A stretch of 64,000 nt of DNA. Source: an uncultured Prevotellaceae bacterium (GTDB lineage: Bacteria > Bacteroidota > Bacteroidia > Bacteroidales > Muribaculaceae). Shown piece by piece: positions 33,135-40,795 of this stretch. A program made the translations under genes and the position numbers. The notes below the pieces were generated by a model. The model had not been told where the DNA came from and ran no database searches. It worked only from the letters and a program-made list of their open reading frames with translations. Location: positions 62,001 to 126,000 of the forward strand of contig CAMZFV010000002.1 in the NCBI GenBank assembly GCA_947306175.1, read 5' to 3'. Each line of letters opens with the position of its first letter. Positions within the stretch are counted from its first letter, which is position 1.

Positions 33135-33926
33135 TTAGATGGGAGAGTTAAAACCGAAGAGACCGCCTGAAATCTCGTGCTTGAGACCGTTACACATGAA
33201 CGAGCCACTGATGATGTTGCACTGGTCATTGAGGGTGATATTCACATCGGAGATGGTGTAGAAACCCTTGTAGTTGGACTCCACCTCGTCGGCGGTAATG
33301 GTGTAACCCGTGGGGGTGGGCGTAACCGTCAAGCCGTCATAACGAACTTCGGCTGCATCGACCGTGCCATTCAGGGTAGAAACGAGGTCAGAGATCTGCA
33401 TGATGCATGTTTCGCCTCTGGCATCAAGCGCAAAAAGGTAAGCTGCCTTCTGGTGCTCGGCGTGGTTGCCATTATCGAGATTGGTCATGGTGGTTGTCGT
33501 GTAAGCATAATACAGATGAGTGGTGCTCACCACCCTGGTGTCGCCATCCATGAACGAGAACCACATCATGCCGGAAAACATGTCGATTTTACCCTGAAAA
33601 TTGTCAATACCGGTAGTTGAAGAGGCCGTGTTGCTGAAGCTGTACACCGTGTTGTTTGTGGCTCTCATCGGCATCTCGGGCGTATTGAAGGTGTGTGATT
33701 GCCCATCAGCATCCTTATATTGGCTTGTGAACTGGATGGTCATGTCGGTGTAATTGAGCTCCACCTTGGCTGTGCCTTGTGAGAACACAACATCGTCGCC
33801 ATTGATGGCGCGGCTGTTCATAGTGGCAGAGATGGTCTGCTTGTTGACGGGTTCATCGTCGCTGCCACAGGCGGTGAGCAATGTCACAGCTAGGAGCGAG
33901 ATGAATAAGAATGATAATTTTTTCAT
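33135..33926 (-). CDS. Hypothetical lipoprotein, beta-rich (paralogue A)
   Basis: 263 residues with a lipoprotein signal (MKKLSFLFISLLAVTLLTAC, mature start CGSDDEP). The body is beta-rich and resembles the next lipoprotein gene in layout: a repeated pattern of strand plus aromatic, a central FxGxxDxFSGMMWFSFMDGDTRVVSTTHLYY segment, and a C-terminal SDVNITLNDQCNIISGSFMCNG strand pair. Acidic residues after the Cys suit outer membrane or surface display. No family recognised. Confidence 0.75.
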   Translation of the reverse strand: MKKLSFLFISLLAVTLLTACGSDDEPVNKQTISATMNSRAINGDDVVFSQGTAKVELNYTDMTIQFTSQYKDADGQSHTFNTPEMPMRATNNTVYSFSNTASSTTGIDNFQGKIDMFSGMMWFSFMDGDTRVVSTTHLYYAYTTTTMTNLDNGNHAEHQKAAYLFALDARGETCIMQISDLVSTLNGTVDAAEVRYDGLTVTPTPTGYTITADEVESNYKGFYTISDVNITLNDQCNIISGSFMCNGLKHEISGGLFGFNSPI

Positions 33927-33961
33927 TTCTTTGTTAAATAGATGATGTTATTGAATGTTTT

Positions 33962-34816
33962 TTAATAAGCGGTGTAGTTGGGATAAGTTCTGCCCGAGGC
34001 AACAACGATGGCGCTGTCTCCCATCATGAAGCTGGCGATAATGGAATCGTTCTCCAAATCCACAGTGGCGAGGAACGTCTTGAAGGGAAATTTGTCAGTT
34101 GTCTTGGTAGTGGGAATGCCGACACTGTCAGTCCAGTTGCGGAACACAGACGTGGTAGGGATATTCTGCCCCGTGAACGTGTAGCCGTTGCGAGTCACTT
34201 CGACGGGCATGTTGGTGGCGGTTATGCTATTGAAAAACTTCATGTCCTTGGCATGGACGATGGCCATGACCTTGGTGATGGCCGTTGATCTGCCAGGCGT
34301 GAGGGTGAACTGGTACATGACATTCTCCATCTCGGTCGTCTTGGTCGTGTCCAGATAGGAGATCGTGTTGTGGGTCTTGAGGAAGAACACGTCGGCGATG
34401 GTGGAGATGACGCGGATGCCGTCATTGGTTGTGTAGCTGTAGCGGATGGAGCTCTCGTTGAAATCCACATAGCCGCTGAAATCCTTCACTGGGCTGCCCT
34501 TAGGTGCCGTGAGGGTATAGAAGCCCAAGCGCACGGGCGTTGCCAATATGCCGCTGATGACTATGATGTCATCACCGCTGCCGGTGTTATAGGTGAGCTC
34601 TACCGAGGCTTGATGCTTGATGGTGTCGAGCGTGAGCTTGTTGTGTGTAGCACTCATGCCCAGCACGTTGCCGTTGTTGAGGTCTACGATGTGGTTGACC
34701 ATGGGGGTGTTGACGGTGAATACACCGTCGCCACGCTTGGGCTCGTCGTCGTCACTACATGAAATGGCTCCCAAAACTAAGCCTATCGCAGCTATCAGTA
34801 AAAGAATCTTTTTCAT
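33962..34816 (-). CDS. Hypothetical lipoprotein, beta-rich (paralogue B)
   Basis: 284 residues from the ATG at 34816 (signal MKKILLLIAAIGLVLGAISC, mature CSDDDEP). An upstream in-frame ATG would add 19 residues and spoil the signal peptide. The segment FSGYVDFNESSIRYSYTTNDGIRVISTIADVFF aligns in pattern with paralogue A, and the C-terminal VDLENDSIIASFMMGDSAIVVASG with its last strands. A -7 box TATCTTTG lies at 34863-34870 (complement). Confidence 0.75.
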   Translation of the reverse strand: MKKILLLIAAIGLVLGAISCSDDDEPKRGDGVFTVNTPMVNHIVDLNNGNVLGMSATHNKLTLDTIKHQASVELTYNTGSGDDIIVISGILATPVRLGFYTLTAPKGSPVKDFSGYVDFNESSIRYSYTTNDGIRVISTIADVFFLKTHNTISYLDTTKTTEMENVMYQFTLTPGRSTAITKVMAIVHAKDMKFFNSITATNMPVEVTRNGYTFTGQNIPTTSVFRNWTDSVGIPTTKTTDKFPFKTFLATVDLENDSIIASFMMGDSAIVVASGRTYPNYTAY

Positions 34817-34862
34817 ATCATCTAATCTTATGTGTTTTAAAAATCGCTTTGAAATGTCGCGG

Positions 34863-34870
34863 CAAAGATA
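34863..34870 (-). promoter_or_regulatory. -7 box of paralogue B
   Basis: Minus-strand TATCTTTG, 46 nt before the ATG; no clear TTTG at 20 nt because a hairpin occupies that stretch. Confidence 0.35.
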
Positions 34871-34880
34871 CATTGAAAAA

Positions 34881-34912
34881 ACAAATGGTGCCCTTAATCT
34901 TGCACCATTTGT
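34881..34912. terminator. Bidirectional terminator between two lipoprotein genes
   Basis: Perfect 11-bp stem, arms 34881-34891 and 34902-34912, loop of 10, followed on the minus strand by TTTTTTC and on the plus strand by a T-rich run. It insulates paralogue B from the upstream lipoprotein gene. Confidence 0.75.
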
Positions 34913-34945
34913 AATGTTTTTTATATTAAATCTCGTTAAAACGAC

Positions 34946-35398
34946 TTATTTCAGCTTACCAGCCTTTTCGTAATGACCGCCGTTAGCGTCAAACGATATC
35001 GAGAAGGACTTGTTGTCAGTGTTGACAGTACTGGTTAAGTTGGTCACTAAGTAGCTGGGCATGGGCTTTGGTGTGCCGCTCAGCAAGTATGGTATAATAT
35101 CAGTCCCAGCAAAGGTGAATATTTTACCAGTCTTATCTGCTTTACATGGAGCGTCAATACGGATGTTCACCGTTACAGGCATCCTTTCACTGAATTTTAC
35201 ATTGTAAATAAAGATGCTGCTAGAATCCTTGTTTACATCGATATCAAAGACGAAGTGGGCTTCATTTTCACTCTCTACACTTTCCAGGCTCTGGGTCTTG
35301 GGTGCATCAGGCTCGTCCTTGTCGTCTCCACAGGATACGAGAGACACGCCCATGCTGAGCGTGAGCGCTAAAAACAATACGGAAAAAAGTTTCTTCAT
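34946..35398 (-). CDS. Small hypothetical lipoprotein
   Basis: 150 residues, signal MKKLFSVLFLALTLSMGVSLVSC with mature start CGDDKDEP. The short beta-rich body (HFVFDIDVNKDSSSIFIYNVKFSERMPVT) and a C-terminal Asn-Gly-Gly-containing strand recall the two larger neighbours, so it may be a shorter distant relative. Own promoter and own terminator, so separately expressed. Confidence 0.7.
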   Translation of the reverse strand: MKKLFSVLFLALTLSMGVSLVSCGDDKDEPDAPKTQSLESVESENEAHFVFDIDVNKDSSSIFIYNVKFSERMPVTVNIRIDAPCKADKTGKIFTFAGTDIIPYLLSGTPKPMPSYLVTNLTSTVNTDNKSFSISFDANGGHYEKAGKLK

Positions 35399-35437
35399 TT
35401 TCTTTTCTTTTTTTGATGATCATTTGATTTTGGGTGG

Positions 35438-35469
35438 CAAAATTACAATTATTGGTCAGTATTCGCAAA
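35438..35469 (-). promoter_or_regulatory. Promoter of the small lipoprotein gene
   Basis: Minus-strand TTTG (complement 35466-35469), 20-nt spacer, perfect TAATTTTG (complement 35438-35445). Confidence 0.65.
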
Positions 35470-35530
35470 TCTTTTCCTCAAAAAGTCCCAATATTATAGA
35501 CAAACACTCAAAGTTTATTGATGAATAATT

Positions 35531-35586
35531 CAAGTTTTCTAAAGGGGCATAGCTACTTTAGAAAACTTGAAGTTTAGAGTTTAGAG
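35531..35586 (+). repeat. Hairpin plus AAGTTTAGAGTTTAGAG tail (copy 3)
   Basis: Perfect 14-bp stem (35531-35544 with 35556-35569), 11-nt loop, then aagtttagagtttagag. Located just after the 3' end of the leftward TonB receptor gene, so it may end that transcript; the tail is on the gene side here, unlike copies 1 and 2. Confidence 0.7.
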
Positions 35587-35598
35587 AGGTCAGACTCC

Positions 35599-37827
35599 TT
35601 AGAATGTGAGGCGGAGGGTGGCGCCGAGCTGGCGGCCATGGCCGCGTTGCAGGAAGGGGTGCTGGATGGAAACGAAGTAGAAGGTCTTGTAACCCGTGTC
35701 GGTGAGGTTGCGGCCCCACAGTTGCAGACTGTAATGTTCTTGTTGCCAAGTGATTGACGCGCCTAAAAGGGCGTAAAACGGTTGGCGAAGTGTGTTGGCC
35801 TCGTCCCAGTAGATGTCGCCCGTGGCGCGCACGTTGGCGGCGAGGGTGAGCAGCTTGTTCCAGTCACCTCCGACCTTGATGGCGTGGCTGGCCTCGGCAA
35901 ACAGGGTGTGCATCGGGGCATAAGGCACGCGGTTGCCGCTATGATCCACCTTGCCGTCGTTGTAGTCCTTGAATGTGGCATGAGTGAAGCCGTAGCTCAT
36001 GTTGAAGTGGGTTAAATCAGTGGGTGAGACCGACATGGCGAACTCAGCGCCCCAGCTGTGAGTCTTACCGGCATTGGTCATCATGCGGCCCGTTGTGGTG
36101 CCCGGGGGGAAGACAGTTAACTGGCGGTCACGGCAGTCCATGAAAAAGACGCCGAGGTCACTCTGGACACGGCCGCCCCAGCATTCGAAATGGCCTCCTA
36201 ACTCGTAGTTCCAGGCTTTCTCGGGTTTGTAGCCCACCATCTTGTCCACATCATATTGCAGGCCGATTCCCATCAGGCCCATCAGGCGCTGTTGGAGTAC
36301 GTCGCTGAACATCTGGGTGTTGAATCCGCCTGCCTTGCTGCCGTGGGAGGCGGCGAGAAAGACGGTGTGGTTCTTGCCTGCCCATGGTTGCCATGTGATG
36401 CTCACGTTGGGAAGGATGTTGAAAAAGTCCTTATCGAGTGTGCCATGCTCGTCGATGTCGATGGGCTCGTGGGAAAATACCGAGCCAGTGGCGAGAATGT
36501 AGGTGGTATAGCCCGTGTGGGTGACGCTGCGGTAGTTGAGCCGCGCGTGTTCATAATCGAGTCGCACACCTGCCTGCAGCGTCCATTGCCCCCATCGATA
36601 GGTGCTCTCGTGGTAGAGCGCGGCTCCCCAACTGGGGCTGGTGAAATGGCTGCCCAGCACAAACGAGCGGGTGTCCCACGCGATAGGGTACTCGGGGATG
36701 GCTTCGTTGACATGATTCTCGATAAACTGCTCAATGCCGTAGTTGTAGAAGGTGACGGGCGCATCCATCTTGTAGCGGCGGTAAAAGCCGCTGGCACCGA
36801 TGAGCCAGTTGTAACCCTCGGATTTCTCATGGCTGCGGGCGATAAAGTCCTGGGTCACAGCGTGCTCGCGGCGTGCCTGGGTGAGCGTGAAATAGTCATT
36901 GACGGTGAAATCCTGGTCCAAGGTCATGTTGTCGTCCAGGTACTGGTAGCTGGTGATGCTGGATAGGGTAAATGCGTCAAAAGCCTTGCGTATCGTCAGA
37001 CCGTCCATGACCGAGGTGCGGCGGTAGAAACACGTATCATTATAGGCAATGTTGCCCGTCTCGACCCACTCGTAAGGGTAGCCACCCTGGCGGCTCGTCG
37101 ATACCGATGCCACGTTGGAGACATACCAGCCATCAGCGTTGCGCCACTCGATCTTGGCGCGGGCGCTGAACATGCGTTCCCAGTCGCAACGCTTGCCGTT
37201 GTGTTGGTTGGTGAACTCGCCCTTGGTGTTGTTGTACTGTGCTGATATTGAAAAGCCTAAGTTTTCTTTCAGCAGGCCGTAATGGCTGGCTCCAACGCGC
37301 CAAGTGCCGTGGTTGGCGCCTTCGATGACGGCACGGCTGCCCTGATAATTGAGCGGAGACAGGGTATAGACGTTCATCAGGCCGCCCAGCGTGTTGCGCC
37401 CGTAGAGGGTGTTCTGTGGGCCTCGTAGCACCTCGAAGCGGGCGATGTCCATCAGGTCAAAATCGTAGTTTTCCTTGGTCATCACCGGAACGTTGTCGAT
37501 GGTCAGCCCCACGGCGGGTTGGTCGATACGTGTGCCGATGCCGCGTACATAGACCGTTGAGGTCATGCGGCTGCCGTAGTCAGGAATGAACAGGTTGGGC
37601 ACCAGATCGGCCGCCGTTTTTACCGATAACACTTGATTGCGCTCTGCCTCCTGTCGCCCGATAACCGTCAGTGCGGTGGCCTGAGTCCGAAGGTCGGCGC
37701 TCTGCTTAATGGCCGTTACCGTCACCTCGCCCAGCGATAGCGTGTCGCCCAAAGCGGTTGGTGCCTCAGTCGCTGCTGCGGCTAAGGCTACTAGACATGA
37801 TGATATAAATGACGCCATTAGTTTCAT
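35599..37827 (-). CDS. TonB-dependent outer membrane receptor
   Basis: 742 residues: a signal-like N-terminus (MKLMASFISSCLVALAAAAT), the TonB box-like LGEVTVTA, a plug domain (ATALTVIGRQEAERNQVLSVKTAADLVPNLFIP ... VYVRGIG ... IDNVPV ... FEVLRGPQNTLYGRNTLGG) and a 22-strand-type barrel ending in an aromatic residue (RLTF). It lacks the N-terminal carboxypeptidase-like domain of SusC proteins and has no SusD partner nearby, so it looks like a siderophore, cobalamin or other small-ligand receptor. Substrate unknown. The -7 promoter box lies only 5 nt from the ATG, so the mRNA may be leaderless or translation may start at the next Met (37818). Confidence 0.92.
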   Translation of the reverse strand: MKLMASFISSCLVALAAAATEAPTALGDTLSLGEVTVTAIKQSADLRTQATALTVIGRQEAERNQVLSVKTAADLVPNLFIPDYGSRMTSTVYVRGIGTRIDQPAVGLTIDNVPVMTKENYDFDLMDIARFEVLRGPQNTLYGRNTLGGLMNVYTLSPLNYQGSRAVIEGANHGTWRVGASHYGLLKENLGFSISAQYNNTKGEFTNQHNGKRCDWERMFSARAKIEWRNADGWYVSNVASVSTSRQGGYPYEWVETGNIAYNDTCFYRRTSVMDGLTIRKAFDAFTLSSITSYQYLDDNMTLDQDFTVNDYFTLTQARREHAVTQDFIARSHEKSEGYNWLIGASGFYRRYKMDAPVTFYNYGIEQFIENHVNEAIPEYPIAWDTRSFVLGSHFTSPSWGAALYHESTYRWGQWTLQAGVRLDYEHARLNYRSVTHTGYTTYILATGSVFSHEPIDIDEHGTLDKDFFNILPNVSITWQPWAGKNHTVFLAASHGSKAGGFNTQMFSDVLQQRLMGLMGIGLQYDVDKMVGYKPEKAWNYELGGHFECWGGRVQSDLGVFFMDCRDRQLTVFPPGTTTGRMMTNAGKTHSWGAEFAMSVSPTDLTHFNMSYGFTHATFKDYNDGKVDHSGNRVPYAPMHTLFAEASHAIKVGGDWNKLLTLAANVRATGDIYWDEANTLRQPFYALLGASITWQQEHYSLQLWGRNLTDTGYKTFYFVSIQHPFLQRGHGRQLGATLRLTF

Positions 37828-37832
37828 GCCTG

Positions 37833-37865
37833 CAAAGATAGTGCTTTTCTGCCCATAATCCCAAA
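37833..37865 (-). promoter_or_regulatory. Promoter of the TonB receptor
   Basis: Minus-strand TTTG (complement 37862-37865), 21-nt spacer, perfect TATCTTTG (complement 37833-37840), ending 5 nt before the annotated ATG. Confidence 0.6.
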
Positions 37866-37909
37866 AAATCTTGACTTGTTAACAAGTGCGAAAAATGGTG
37901 CGCTTTTGG

Positions 37910-37941
37910 TTTGGTGGTTTAATTAAGATTGTGTATATTTG
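37910..37941 (+). promoter_or_regulatory. Promoter of the nuo-atp gene run
   Basis: TTTG at 37910-37913, 20-nt spacer, perfect TATATTTG at 37934-37941. It gives a leader of about 130 nt before nuoA. Confidence 0.65.
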
Positions 37942-37970
37942 CAACGCATTTCGGGGCATTATTGTTTGGT

Positions 37971-37992
37971 TTACACGTGCGCACGCGTGTAA
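37971..37992 (+). promoter_or_regulatory. Leader hairpin in the nuo-atp mRNA
   Basis: Nine paired positions (one G-U) with a CGCA loop: arms TTACACGTG and CGCGTGTAA. It sits 85 nt before the nuoA ATG in a leader otherwise poor in structure and has no T-run, so it is not a terminator; stabilisation or protein binding is possible. Confidence 0.5.
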
Positions 37993-38076
37993 GTTGTTGT
38001 GCAGTAGTGATTTCGAGATGTTGATTGTAGCTTAACCTGCCAAAAATTAATCAAAACAATAGATATAACTTCTTTT

Positions 38077-38451
38077 ATGGATTTATCAATTTTCGGAGTA
38101 CAGAGCACGACGATGGCGATAACGGCGGCCTTGACCGGTGTGTTGCTGGTAGTCGGTGCCCTGGTTATCGCGTGGCTGATCGGCCCGCGCAGTTACACCA
38201 AGAAGAAAGGCGAGCCGTTTGAGTGCGGTATTCCCACTCGCGGTCAGTCGATGGCCCAGTATCACGTGGGTTATTACCTGTTTGCGATCCTGTTCCTGAT
38301 GTTTGACGTGGAGACGGTCTTCCTGTTCCCGTGGGCGACCATCTGCAAGAGCATCGGCAGCCAGGCGCTGCTCGCCGTGGGCACTTTCCTTGTTATTCTG
38401 GTTTTAGGTCTGGCTTATGCCTGGAAGAAAGGAGCGTTGAGATGGAAGTGA
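38077..38451 (+). CDS. nuoA: NADH-quinone oxidoreductase subunit A
   Basis: 124 residues, three membrane helices. The loop GPRSYTKKKGEPFECGIPTRGQSMAQYHVGYYLFAILFLMFDVETVFLFPWA (quoted in part: PFECGIP and FDVETVFLFPWA) carries the conserved Cys loop and the Asp/Glu pair of the membrane arm near the quinone cavity. First gene of the nuo-atp run; its stop overlaps the nuoB start. Confidence 0.96.
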   Translation: MDLSIFGVQSTTMAITAALTGVLLVVGALVIAWLIGPRSYTKKKGEPFECGIPTRGQSMAQYHVGYYLFAILFLMFDVETVFLFPWATICKSIGSQALLAVGTFLVILVLGLAYAWKKGALRWK

Positions 38452-39041
38452 AAATCAAGTCGATGAAGCATGAGGACTTCAAGGACAACGAATATATCGA
38501 TAACCTGATAGAGCAACTGCGTGCTGGCGGCACCAACATTATCGTTGGAAAGCTGGACCAGTTGATGAACTGGGGTGTGAGCAACTCGTTGTGGCCGCTG
38601 TGCTTCGGCACCAGCTGCTGTGCTATTGAGTTCATGTGCCTGGGCGCTGCCCGCTATGACATGGCGCGCTACGGCTTTGAGGTGGCCCGTAACAGCCCCC
38701 GCCAGGCCGACTACATCATGTGCCAGGGTACCATCAATTACCGCATGGCTCCCGCATTGAAGCGCCTGTATGAGCAGATGGCCGAGCCCAAGTATGTCAT
38801 TGCGTGTGGCTCATGCACCGTGAGCGGTGGCCCGTTCAAGAACAGCTACTGCGTGGTCAAGGGTGTTGACGAGATCATCCCCGTTGACGTTTACCTGCCT
38901 GGCTGTCCTCCCCGTCCCGAGGCCTTCTTCTATGCCTTGATGCAGTTGCAGCGCAAGATCAAGGTTCAGAAGTACTTTGGCGGTGTGAACCGTAAGGAGA
39001 AACTTGAGGGTCTCACCTACGTGAAGGAGGAGGCAAAATAA
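38442..39041 (+). CDS. nuoB: NADH-quinone oxidoreductase subunit B (cluster N2)
   Basis: 199 residues from the ATG at 38442 with a GGAG upstream; it overlaps nuoA by ten bases. The four ligands of the terminal [4Fe-4S] cluster N2 are visible: the CC pair in FGTSCCAIEFM, the Cys in ACGSCTVSGGPF, and LPGCPPRPEAF. It hands electrons to the quinone. The open frame runs further upstream but lacks family similarity. Confidence 0.97.
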   Translation: MEVKIKSMKHEDFKDNEYIDNLIEQLRAGGTNIIVGKLDQLMNWGVSNSLWPLCFGTSCCAIEFMCLGAARYDMARYGFEVARNSPRQADYIMCQGTINYRMAPALKRLYEQMAEPKYVIACGSCTVSGGPFKNSYCVVKGVDEIIPVDVYLPGCPPRPEAFFYALMQLQRKIKVQKYFGGVNRKEKLEGLTYVKEEAK

Positions 39042-39086
39042 CCAGTTGGTTCTGGAATACCCAGATGATCTAGAGCAACTAGAAAC
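39042..39086 (+). repeat. ctagat-type degenerate repeat between nuoB and nuoCD
   Basis: ggaatacccagatgatctag and caactagaaac resemble the repeat at 29376-29416. It fills most of the 71-nt gap between the two genes. Confidence 0.5.
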
Positions 39087-39112
39087 TTAACAAGATAAAA
39101 ATCCATTGAAAT

Positions 39113-40747
39113 ATGGCAGAGATACAAGACAAAATCACCACGTTGTGCCCCCAGGCGCAAGTCGATACCACCGGTGAGTTCCCGCTGGTGACTGTTGCCG
39201 ACGCGCAGTGGCACGATCTGGCACACGCCCTGAAGACCCAGTTGCACTATGACGTGCTGAGTGCCGTTGTCGGCATGGACTGGACCGAGTCGCTGGGCTG
39301 CGTTTATTACCTGACCAATACCGACACCCACGAGTTGCTGCACGTCAAGGTTGCTACGACCGACCGTGAGCACCCCCGCTTGCACTCGGTGTGCGACCTG
39401 TGGCCCGTTGCCAACTTCCAGGAGCGCGAGGTGTATGACTTCTACGGTATCGTGTTCATCGGCCATCCCGATATGCGCCGCATGTTCCTGCGCAACGACT
39501 GGGTGGGTTACCCCCTGCGTAAGGACTATGACCCCGCGAGCAACCCCTTGCGTCTCGAGGACGAGACCAATGAGGACTATACCTGCCGCTGGGTCGAGGA
39601 CGAGAACGGCCAGGTCAAGAAGGTGGACGGCAAGGTGTTTGAGGACGACGAGTATGTGGTCAACGTGGGACCGCAGCACCCGTCAACCCACGGTGTGATG
39701 CGCTACCGCGCCAGCATCGACGGTGAGACGGTCAAGAAGATTGACGTCGTGAGCGGTTATATCCACCGCGGTATCGAGAAGATGTGTGAGGACCTGACTT
39801 ATCCGCAGATGCTGCTCTATACCGAACGTATGGACTACATGGCTGCCCACATCAACCGCCACTGCATGTGCATGTGCGTCGAGAAGGCCCTCGGCCTTGA
39901 GGTGCCCCGCCGTGCCGAGCTGATCCGTCTGATGATGGACGAGTTGATGCGTCTTTCCTCCCACTTGTTGAGCTATGGTTGCTTGACGATGGACCAGGGC
40001 GCCACGACAGCGTTCTTCTACGGCTTCCGTGAGCGTGAATTGATTTACGATATCTTTGACCGCACCTGCGGCGCCCGCATGTCGATGAGCTACAGCACCA
40101 TCGGCGGCGTGGTGGCGGATGTGCATGAGGATTTCATCAAGGACGTGCGCCACGCCTGTGACGTGATTGAGAAGAGCCTCAAGGAATACCACAAGCTCTT
40201 TACCGGCAACGTCATCGCCGTGAACCGTATGACGGGCGTGGGCATCCTGAGCAAAGAAGATGCCATCGCCTATGACATCACCGGTCCTTCGGGTCGTGCC
40301 AGCGGTTGGCACTGTGACGTGCGCAAGACCAATCCTTACTCGCTGTACAATGAGTTTGACTTCGATGAGGTCACCTTTGAGAACGGCGACTCGATGGACC
40401 GCTACATGGTCCGTATGAAGGAGATGGAAGAGAGCATCAAGATCCTGCGCCAAGCCTGTGACAAGCTTGAAGCTGAGGGCATCCAGGGCGAGTATTGCGC
40501 CCCCAAGGTCCCCAAGGTGATGAAACTGCCCGCCGGTCACTGGTACCAGCAGGTGGAGGCCAGCCGCGGCGCCTTCGGTGTCTATATCGAGAGTGACGGC
40601 AATACCAAGCCCGTGCGTGTCCACTTCCAGTCACCATGCTTCAACCTGGTTGGCGTTGTTGACCTGACGTGTAAGGATAACCTGATTGCCGACCTGATCA
40701 CCATCACGGCGTCGCTCGACTTCGTGATCCCCGACATCGACCGCTAA
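39113..40747 (+). CDS. nuoCD: NADH-quinone oxidoreductase fused subunits C and D
   Basis: 544 residues. Residues 1-160 are the NuoC-like 30-kDa domain (HPRLHSVCDLWPVANFQEREVYDFYGIVF, the family signature). Residues from about 180 are the NuoD-like 49-kDa domain (VNVGPQHPSTHGVMRY, HRGIEKM, ERMDYMAAHINRH, ending in DFVIPDIDR) that forms the quinone site with NuoB. The fusion also occurs in E. coli and in Bacteroidota. Confidence 0.96.
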   Translation: MAEIQDKITTLCPQAQVDTTGEFPLVTVADAQWHDLAHALKTQLHYDVLSAVVGMDWTESLGCVYYLTNTDTHELLHVKVATTDREHPRLHSVCDLWPVANFQEREVYDFYGIVFIGHPDMRRMFLRNDWVGYPLRKDYDPASNPLRLEDETNEDYTCRWVEDENGQVKKVDGKVFEDDEYVVNVGPQHPSTHGVMRYRASIDGETVKKIDVVSGYIHRGIEKMCEDLTYPQMLLYTERMDYMAAHINRHCMCMCVEKALGLEVPRRAELIRLMMDELMRLSSHLLSYGCLTMDQGATTAFFYGFRERELIYDIFDRTCGARMSMSYSTIGGVVADVHEDFIKDVRHACDVIEKSLKEYHKLFTGNVIAVNRMTGVGILSKEDAIAYDITGPSGRASGWHCDVRKTNPYSLYNEFDFDEVTFENGDSMDRYMVRMKEMEESIKILRQACDKLEAEGIQGEYCAPKVPKVMKLPAGHWYQQVEASRGAFGVYIESDGNTKPVRVHFQSPCFNLVGVVDLTCKDNLIADLITITASLDFVIPDIDR

Positions 40748-40795
40748 TCAACGAGTTAATTAAGACAGAACAAAACCACTAAAGAGATAATAGAT

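Noticed and set aside
38331..38441. Upstream extension of the nuoB frame
   Set aside because: It lies within nuoA; the ATG at 38442 has a GGAG in front and gives the standard NuoB N-terminus.
39683..40624. 313-codon minus-strand frame opposite nuoCD
   Set aside because: Shadow of nuoCD with no recognisable protein features.
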